Origin: Planctomycetota bacterium
GTDB lineage: Bacteria; Planctomycetota; PLA2; JAEUHO01
NCBI GenBank assembly: GCA_029259775.1
Contig: JAJDEN010000020.1
Coordinates: forward strand, 254,352-318,351
Length of the DNA stretch: 64,000 nt
Direction of reading: 5' to 3'
Within the stretch, counting starts at the first letter, position 1. The number at the start of each line of letters is the position of its first letter. Under the pieces are notes generated by a model, which saw only the letters and a list, made by a program, of their open reading frames with translations, was not told where the DNA came from and did not search any database. Position numbers and translations under genes: made by a program. Positions 58,880 through 64,000 of the stretch are shown piece after piece.

Positions 58880-59733
58880 GCGGAGCCCGCAGCATGCCAC
58901 GGACCGTCGCTCGCCTCGGCGCCCTCGGCCGAGGCGGCCCCCTCGTGCCACACGAGCACGCCGCCGGGGGCGAGCGCCCGGCGGGCCTCGGCCACGCACG
59001 CCGCGGCGTCCGCCCATGTGCCCTGGGCGTCGCCTGCAGAGAGCACGACGAGATCGAACGTGCCGTCCTGGAAGGGCAGGGCATTCCCGTCGGCGACGGC
59101 GAAGTCAGCGCCGTCCCGCCCCAAGGTCGAGAGATCGAGCGCGATCTCCTTCATGCCGCTGCCCTTGGGCGCGGGCAGGAAGAAGTGCTCGGTCGTCACG
59201 GCCACGTTGCGCGCACGCCGGACGCAGGCCACGTTGCGATCGATGCCGAAGGCCGCGCCGAAACGCCCCGCGAGATCGAACACACCGCGCCCGACGCCGC
59301 ACCCGACGTGCAGCGCGCGCCGCGTGCCGCCGGCCGGGCGCGCGGCTTCGATCAAGCGTGCGAGCGCCAGCGCGTCGTCGGGTCGCGTCACGTCGTAGCC
59401 CTCGGGCGGCTCCTCGGCGAGATCGCGGTAGCTGGACACGACCTCGTCGAAGGCGACGACGACGTAGCCCTCGCCCGCCTGTCGGAAGAGGAAGCGCGCG
59501 AGCCGCGGATCGTTCACGGGACTGCGGCGGTAGACGTTGCCCTGCTCACGAAGGTGCGCCGCGAGGTCCGCCGGGAGGATCCCGACGCCGGCGAGGACGG
59601 GACGCACATCGCGCTCGTCCTGGGAGACGAGGAAGGCCTCGACGATCTCGTCGCCCGAGACGCGCACCGGATCGAGGTCGTAGCCCGCGCCCGTGCGCGG
59701 GCAGGCCAGATGCTCGATCCAGGTGCGCTGCAT
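58876..59733 (-). CDS. SAM-dependent methyltransferase with Trm112-like N-terminus
   Basis: 'LACPRTGAGYDL'; 'ALHVGCGVGRGVFDLAGRFGAAFGIDRNVACVRRAR'. Confidence 0.82.
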   Translation of the reverse strand: MQRTWIEHLACPRTGAGYDLDPVRVSGDEIVEAFLVSQDERDVRPVLAGVGILPADLAAHLREQGNVYRRSPVNDPRLARFLFRQAGEGYVVVAFDEVVSSYRDLAEEPPEGYDVTRPDDALALARLIEAARPAGGTRRALHVGCGVGRGVFDLAGRFGAAFGIDRNVACVRRARNVAVTTEHFFLPAPKGSGMKEIALDLSTLGRDGADFAVADGNALPFQDGTFDLVVLSAGDAQGTWADAAACVAEARRALAPGGVLVWHEGAASAEGAEASDGPWHAAGSA

Positions 59734-60665
59734 CAGACGAGGAAGTCCGGTTCGACGAAGTGGTAGGCCACCTCGGGAAAGGCGGCGCGCACCTCGTTCT
59801 CGACCTCGTTGAGCTCGCGCATGAGGCTCGCCGCGGTGATCCCGGCATCGCCCGGCCGCACCTTCGCTGCGACGAGCATCTGCTCCGGCCCATCCCAGAT
59901 CGCGTACAGGCTCAGCACCTCGTAGCCACGCTCGGTCCAGATCGCCGTGATGCGCGTGTGCACCTCCTCACTCGTGCTGAGGCCGATGATCAGCCGCCGC
60001 ACCAGGCTGGAGAGGAAGATCGCCACGAGCAGCAGCAGCACCCCGATCACGCAGGAGCCGAGCGCGTCGAAGAACGGATCGCCTGTGAGCCACGAGAGGA
60101 TCACGGCGAAGAGCGCCAGCACGAGGCCGGCCATGGCGGCGAGGTCCTCGAACACGACGACGAGCAAGTTGACGTTGCCCGTGCCGCGAGCCCATCGGAA
60201 GAGAGAGCGCTCGCCCCGGATGGCCTTCGCCGCGATCCAGGCGGCACGCAGGCTGTAGCCCTCGAGCAGGCAGCCGAGGATCAAGACGCCCACCGCCCAG
60301 CCCACGTGCTCTAGCGGCTCCCCGGCGGAGAACTTGTGGATGCCCTCGTAGAGCGAGAACAGACCCCCCAGCACGAACAGGATGACGGCGACGAGCAGCG
60401 CCCAGAAGTAGGACTCACGGCCGTAGCCGAGCGGGTGGCGCTTGTCGGGCTTCTTCGAGGCGCGCTTGTGGCCGAGGAGCAGCAGCCCCTGGTTGCCGCT
60501 GTCCGCGAAGCTGTGGACCGCCTCGGCCAGCATCGAGCCGGAGCCGGTGAACAAGGCGGCGATCAGCTTCGCTACACCGATAGCCGCGTTGGCCAGCAAC
60601 GCGAGAATGACGATGCGAACGGAACCACCAGCTGCCACGACGACCTCCGACAAGGTCGGGATCAT
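59733..60665 (-). CDS. Cation diffusion facilitator family transporter
   Basis: 'GSMLAEAVHSFADSGNQGLLLLGHKRASKKPDKRHPLGYGRESYFWALL' CDF signature. Confidence 0.93.
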   Translation of the reverse strand: MIPTLSEVVVAAGGSVRIVILALLANAAIGVAKLIAALFTGSGSMLAEAVHSFADSGNQGLLLLGHKRASKKPDKRHPLGYGRESYFWALLVAVILFVLGGLFSLYEGIHKFSAGEPLEHVGWAVGVLILGCLLEGYSLRAAWIAAKAIRGERSLFRWARGTGNVNLLVVVFEDLAAMAGLVLALFAVILSWLTGDPFFDALGSCVIGVLLLLVAIFLSSLVRRLIIGLSTSEEVHTRITAIWTERGYEVLSLYAIWDGPEQMLVAAKVRPGDAGITAASLMRELNEVENEVRAAFPEVAYHFVEPDFLV

Positions 60666-60708
60666 AGCCGCGTGCCCTGGATCCGCCCCACGGTGCTATC
60701 GTGCCTTC

Positions 60709-61263
60709 GTGGACACCCTTCAGGGCCACCTGCTGATCGCGCCGCCCTACCTGGCTGACCCGAACTTCACGCACACGGTCGTGCTCATGATCCAGCACGA
60801 CGGCGAGGGCGCCTTCGGCGTGATCCTCAACCGCCCTACGGGGCGCTCGATCGCCGACGTCTGGCTCGAACTCCATGGGAATCCGTGCGACTGCCAGCAG
60901 GAGGTCCACATCGGCGGCCCCGTCACGGGCCCCCTGGTGGTGGTGCATGACGCGCCCCACCTGGCCGAGATGGAGGTCGCGGACGGCATCTACTGCTCGA
61001 TGACGGCCGAGAGCATCGAGCAGCTGGTGAGCACGGACCGGAAGCAGGTGCGCTTCTACGCCGGCTACTCAGGCTGGGGCGGCGGCCAGCTCGAGGGCGA
61101 GTTGGCCACCGGATCCTGGCTGACGCTGCAAGCCGACGCGGACGCGATCTTCCACACGGCGGACGACGACCTCTGGTCGAAGGTGGTGCGCCGTGCCGCG
61201 GGCACGGACGACCTGCCGGGCTTCGAGTCCGACCTGCGGACGGACGACCCGTCGCTCAACTAG
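60709..61263 (+). CDS. YqgE/AlgH family protein
   Basis: 'GHLLIAPPYLADPNFTHTVVLMIQHDGEGAFGVILNRPTGRSI', 'RFYAGYSGWGGGQLEGELATGSWL'; GTG start. Confidence 0.94.
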   Translation: MDTLQGHLLIAPPYLADPNFTHTVVLMIQHDGEGAFGVILNRPTGRSIADVWLELHGNPCDCQQEVHIGGPVTGPLVVVHDAPHLAEMEVADGIYCSMTAESIEQLVSTDRKQVRFYAGYSGWGGGQLEGELATGSWLTLQADADAIFHTADDDLWSKVVRRAAGTDDLPGFESDLRTDDPSLN

Positions 61264-61310
61264 TCGGCGATCGGCGGCCGGAGCCAGAAGCAGAGGAAGA
61301 AGAAGAGATC

Positions 61311-61483
61311 AACCACAGAGGCACAGAGGACACAGATGTCCGTCGGAGATCAGGTGAGAGCCTCCACATGGGTTGGCGCTCCAGCCACAACCTCCAGAGG
61401 AGCCTCTTGTGGTTCGGCCTACGCCTCCGCAGGGAAGCGTGAGGCGACGAGATGCCCTCTGTGTCCTCTGTGCCTCTGTGGTT
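61311..61483. repeat. Inverted-repeat element with perfect 26-bp termini
   Basis: AACCACAGAGGCACAGAGGACACAGA (61311-61336) and TCTGTGTCCTCTGTGCCTCTGTGGTT (61458-61483), exact reverse complements. Confidence 0.9.
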
Positions 61484-61492
61484 CAATTCCGG

Positions 61493-61912
61493 TCAGGCGG
61501 TGGCGGCGGCAGGGAAACGGACGGTGTCGTCCTGCCAAAGCGCGACCTCGATCTCGTAGCCGGTCGGGTCGAGCACGTACCACGCAGTCGAGTTCGGCCA
61601 CGTGACCTCGCCGTCCCACTCGAGCTCGAGCTGCTCGCGCTCGACGGTGGCGACCCACGCCTCGCGGTCCGTGATGCGCAATGCGAAGTGGCTGAGGCCG
61701 TGCACGTTGTGGCCCATGGGGTCGGGCCTCGCCCGGCCCGCGTGCTCGTAGAGGCAGAGCATCGCTTCGCCCGCGCGCACGATCGCCCACGCAACACCGT
61801 TGCGCACGCCACCCTCCACCCGCTTGAAGCCGAAGACGCGCGCGTACCAGGCGAGGCTCTCCTCCAGGTTGCTGACGGACATGTTCAGATGGTCCAGGTG
61901 CTTGACGTGCAT
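61493..61912 (-). CDS. VOC family (glyoxalase/dioxygenase fold) protein
   Basis: 'LDHLNMSVSNLEESLAWYARVFGFKRVEGG', 'GLSHFALRITDREAW', 'YVLDPTGYEIEV'. Confidence 0.9.
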   Translation of the reverse strand: MHVKHLDHLNMSVSNLEESLAWYARVFGFKRVEGGVRNGVAWAIVRAGEAMLCLYEHAGRARPDPMGHNVHGLSHFALRITDREAWVATVEREQLELEWDGEVTWPNSTAWYVLDPTGYEIEVALWQDDTVRFPAAATA

Positions 61913-61929
61913 GGCATCCTCTCTCGTTG

Positions 61930-62520
61930 ATGAGTGCTTCCGCGTGGCCCACCGACCTGCCGGACCGGATCTGGATCGTCGGTCCGTCGGGCAGTGGCAA
62001 GTCCACGCTGGCCGCGAAGATCGCGGCCCTCCAAGAGGTTCCGCCGACCCACTGCGACGAACTCCACTGGAAACCGGGTTGGGTCGAGTCCGCGGAGGCA
62101 GAGACCGCCGCGCGCATCGACGCCGTCGCCGACGGTCCGCGCTGGGTCATCGACGGCAACTACAGCCGCTTCCGCATGCCACATCACGAGCGAATCCAGC
62201 TCTACGTGTGGCTCGACATCCCGCTCTACGTCACGTTGCCGCGTCTGGTGCGCCGCGGCATCCAGCGCAGCGCGCACCAGCTGCCGGTCTGCAACGGCAA
62301 CTACGAGACGTTCGCCATGACGTTCTTCAGCAGGGACTCGCTCCTGCTCTATGTCCTCACCGACGGCTTGCGCAAGCACCGCCAACTCGGCCGAGAGGTG
62401 GCGACCCGCCCCCACGTGCGACTCCGTTCCAGCAAGCAAGCCGATCGGTGGCTCGCCGGGATCGAAGCGGCACGCGGGGAGGCGGGGGCGGGTCGCGAGG
62501 TAGATCAAGGCACCGCCTAG
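61930..62520 (+). CDS. P-loop NTPase / adenylate kinase-like (topology modulation FlaR-like) protein
   Basis: 'RIWIVGPSGSGKSTLAAKIAAL', 'THCDELHWKPGW', 'WVIDGNYSRFR'. Confidence 0.82.
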   Translation: MSASAWPTDLPDRIWIVGPSGSGKSTLAAKIAALQEVPPTHCDELHWKPGWVESAEAETAARIDAVADGPRWVIDGNYSRFRMPHHERIQLYVWLDIPLYVTLPRLVRRGIQRSAHQLPVCNGNYETFAMTFFSRDSLLLYVLTDGLRKHRQLGREVATRPHVRLRSSKQADRWLAGIEAARGEAGAGREVDQGTA

Positions 62521-63002
62521 CCGATCCAGGCGCGCAGCATCCACGCGGTCTTCTCTTGCTCGTCCGCGATGGGATCGAGCAGGTTCACCGTGCCGTCGTC
62601 GCCGGCATCGGCGGCTTGCTTGACGACGCCGCGAACCTCGCCCGTCAATGCGCCGAGATCCGCGAGGGTGTTCGCGATCATTGTCTGCGCATCCGGGCCA
62701 CCGGGATCCTCGGCAAGCGACGCGGCGTCGAGCTGCTCCTGCAACGTCGAGAGCGGCTTGGCCCCCAGCGCCAACACGCGCTCGGCCAGCTCGTCGACCT
62801 GCAGGGCCGCGCCGGTGTAGAGCTCCTCGAACTTCGCGTGCAGCTCGAAGAACATCGGGCCGCGCACGTTCCAGTGATAGTTGCGCAGCTTCTGGTAGTG
62901 CACCTGGTAGTTGGCCAGGAGGCGGTTCAGGGCGGGGGCAACCTGGGTCATGGTCGGGGTCTCCTCAGGTGCGGCGGGCGGCCGCGTATCGACAGGAGAC
63001 AT
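62517..63002 (-). CDS. dps: Dps family DNA-binding ferritin-like protein
   Basis: 'LNRLLANYQVHYQKLRNYHWNVRGPMFFELHAKFEELYTGAALQVDELAERVLALG' Dps ferroxidase-region signature; start uncertain (62951 or 63002). Confidence 0.92.
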   Translation of the reverse strand: MSPVDTRPPAAPEETPTMTQVAPALNRLLANYQVHYQKLRNYHWNVRGPMFFELHAKFEELYTGAALQVDELAERVLALGAKPLSTLQEQLDAASLAEDPGGPDAQTMIANTLADLGALTGEVRGVVKQAADAGDDGTVNLLDPIADEQEKTAWMLRAWIG

Positions 63003-63033
63003 TGCACCTCCGGAGTATTGATCCATCCAATCG

Positions 63034-63070
63034 ATTGATTATCATTTTGTGATAGTCTGTGATGATCAAT
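63034..63070. promoter_or_regulatory. Candidate OxyR/LysR-type operator dyad in the dps-oxyR divergent region
   Basis: ATTGATTATCA(63034-63044)...TGATGATCAAT(63060-63070), arms complementary with one mismatch; AT-rich island overlapping the oxyR start. Confidence 0.55.
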
Positions 63071-63956
63071 GCGCCCCTCGCTCCGACAGCTCGAGTATCT
63101 CGTCGCCGTGGCCGACACGCTGCACTTCCGGCGCGCCGCGGAGAGCGTGCACGTCTCCCAGCCCGGGCTGTCCGCCCAGATCCAGGAATTGGAGCGGCTG
63201 CTCGGCGTGCGGCTCTTCGAGCGCGACCGGCGCCGGGTTCTCGCCACGGAGGCCGGCCTCGCCGCAGCGGCACGCGCGCGCCGGGTGCTGGCGGAGGTCG
63301 ACCGACTCGTGGAGACGGCCCGCGGGCACAGCGAGCCGCTCACGGGCACGCTGCGCATCGGCGTGATTCCGACCGTCGCCCCGTATCTGCTGCCGCGCGC
63401 CTTGCCGGCCATCCGCCGGGCCTTCCCGCGTCTGCGCGCCCTCCTGCACGAGGACGAGACGCCGCGGCTCGTCGAGCAGCTCGAGGACGGCAGCCTCGAC
63501 GTCCTGCTGCTCGCCATGGAAACGGATCTTGGCGATGCCGAGCGACGACCGCTCTTCTCCGACGCGTTCCTCCTGGCTGTGCCCCCTGGGCATCGTTTCG
63601 CTACGCGCCGGCGGCTGCGCGAGAGCGATCTGCACGACGAGGAACTGCTCCTGCTCGAGGACGGTCACTGACTGCGCGATCAAGCGCTCGCGGCTTGTGA
63701 GGTCGCCGGCGCGTCGGAAGTCGGTGACTTCCGGGCGAGCAGCCTGAGCACCCTGTTGGCGATGGTGGCGGGTGGAATCGGTGCGACGTTGCTGCCGGCA
63801 ATGGCTGCGGAGAACGTGCGTCGTGCCCACCAGGGGATCTCCTTGATCCCCTTCGGACGCTCGGGCCCGGGACGCACGATCGGTCTCGCGTGGCGACAGA
63901 GCAGTGGACGCAGCGAGGAGTTCCGACTCCTTGCCGGCGCCATCGCCCCCAAGTGA
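63069..63956 (+). CDS. oxyR: OxyR-like LysR family regulator, candidate selenoprotein (Sec at codon 201, TGA 63669-63671)
   Basis: N-terminal 'MRPSLRQLEYLVAVADTLHFRRAAESVHVSQPGLSAQIQELERLLGVRLFERDRRRVL', 'GVIPTVAPYLLPRALP', 'ELLLLEDGH-U-LRDQALAACEVAGASEVGDFRASSLSTLLAMVAGGIGATLLPAMAAE...RRAHQG...RTIGLAWRQSSGRS'; the frame of ORF 63069-63671 equals that of ORF 63756-63956 (offset 687 = 229 codons). Confidence 0.85.
63672..63706 (+). promoter_or_regulatory. Candidate bacterial SECIS element downstream of the in-frame TGA
   Basis: Stem GCG-CUCGC / GUGAG-(GU bulge)-CGC closing a 5-nt loop GGCUU at 63692-63696; loop begins 20 nt after the UGA, similar spacing and GG-leading loop to the E. coli fdhF SECIS (loop GGUCU). 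Confidence 0.65.
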
Positions 63957-63984
63957 CCCGATCCGACCCAGGGTCCGATCGGGG
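63953..63984. repeat. Second copy of the GTGACCCGATC(C/G)GACCCAGGGTCCGATCGGG palindrome
   Basis: GTGACCCGATCCGACCCAGGGTCCGATCGGGG overlaps the final TGA of the oxyR-like gene; compare with 10889-10927. Confidence 0.8.
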
Positions 63985-64000
63985 GGATTGCGAGCGCTAG

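Noticed and set aside
63069-63671. Reading the oxyR-like ORF as a 200-aa protein ending at TGA 63671
   Set aside because: It would lack the C-terminal third of the effector domain, yet that part is present and conserved in the same frame; the TGA replaces the conserved catalytic Cys.
63680-63952. Minus-strand ORFs at the oxyR 3' end (63680-63952, 63066-63830)
   Set aside because: Products are Arg/Ala/Pro-rich shadow translations; the plus strand carries recognisable OxyR sequence throughout.
1-64000. CRISPR arrays, prophage, rRNA operons, IS transposases
   Set aside because: No regularly spaced direct repeats, phage structural genes, rRNA sequence or transposase ORF recognised; selA/selB/selD and tRNA-Sec are also not in this window.

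Overview
High-GC bacterial chromosomal segment, possibly planctomycete-like (inference from gene content, low certainty). It carries about 50 densely packed genes: redox and core metabolism, queuosine genes (queC, queF), polA, clpP, ribBA, speA, moeA, a NuoE/NuoF fusion, two-component and sigma-factor regulators, a kinase/CHAT gene pair, one tRNA-Leu and several families of short inverted repeats. Most long opposite-strand ORFs in the track are GC-driven artefacts. The standout observation is at the right end (63069-63956). It is an oxyR-like LysR regulator whose frame is interrupted by one TGA exactly where E. coli OxyR has its peroxidatic Cys199 (LLEDGH-[TGA]-LRDQAL). The frame stays open to a normal C-terminus, the resolving cysteine (Cys208 equivalent) is conserved, and a bacterial SECIS-like hairpin with a GGCUU loop begins 20 nt after the TGA. 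This fits a selenocysteine-containing OxyR, divergent from a dps gene across an OxyR-like dyad. The ORF track and standard callers would truncate it at 200 aa. Secondary items: an unusual tRNA-Leu(AAG), a candidate structured ncRNA with a terminator, MITE-like elements, REP-like hairpin arrays and several unusual domain fusions.
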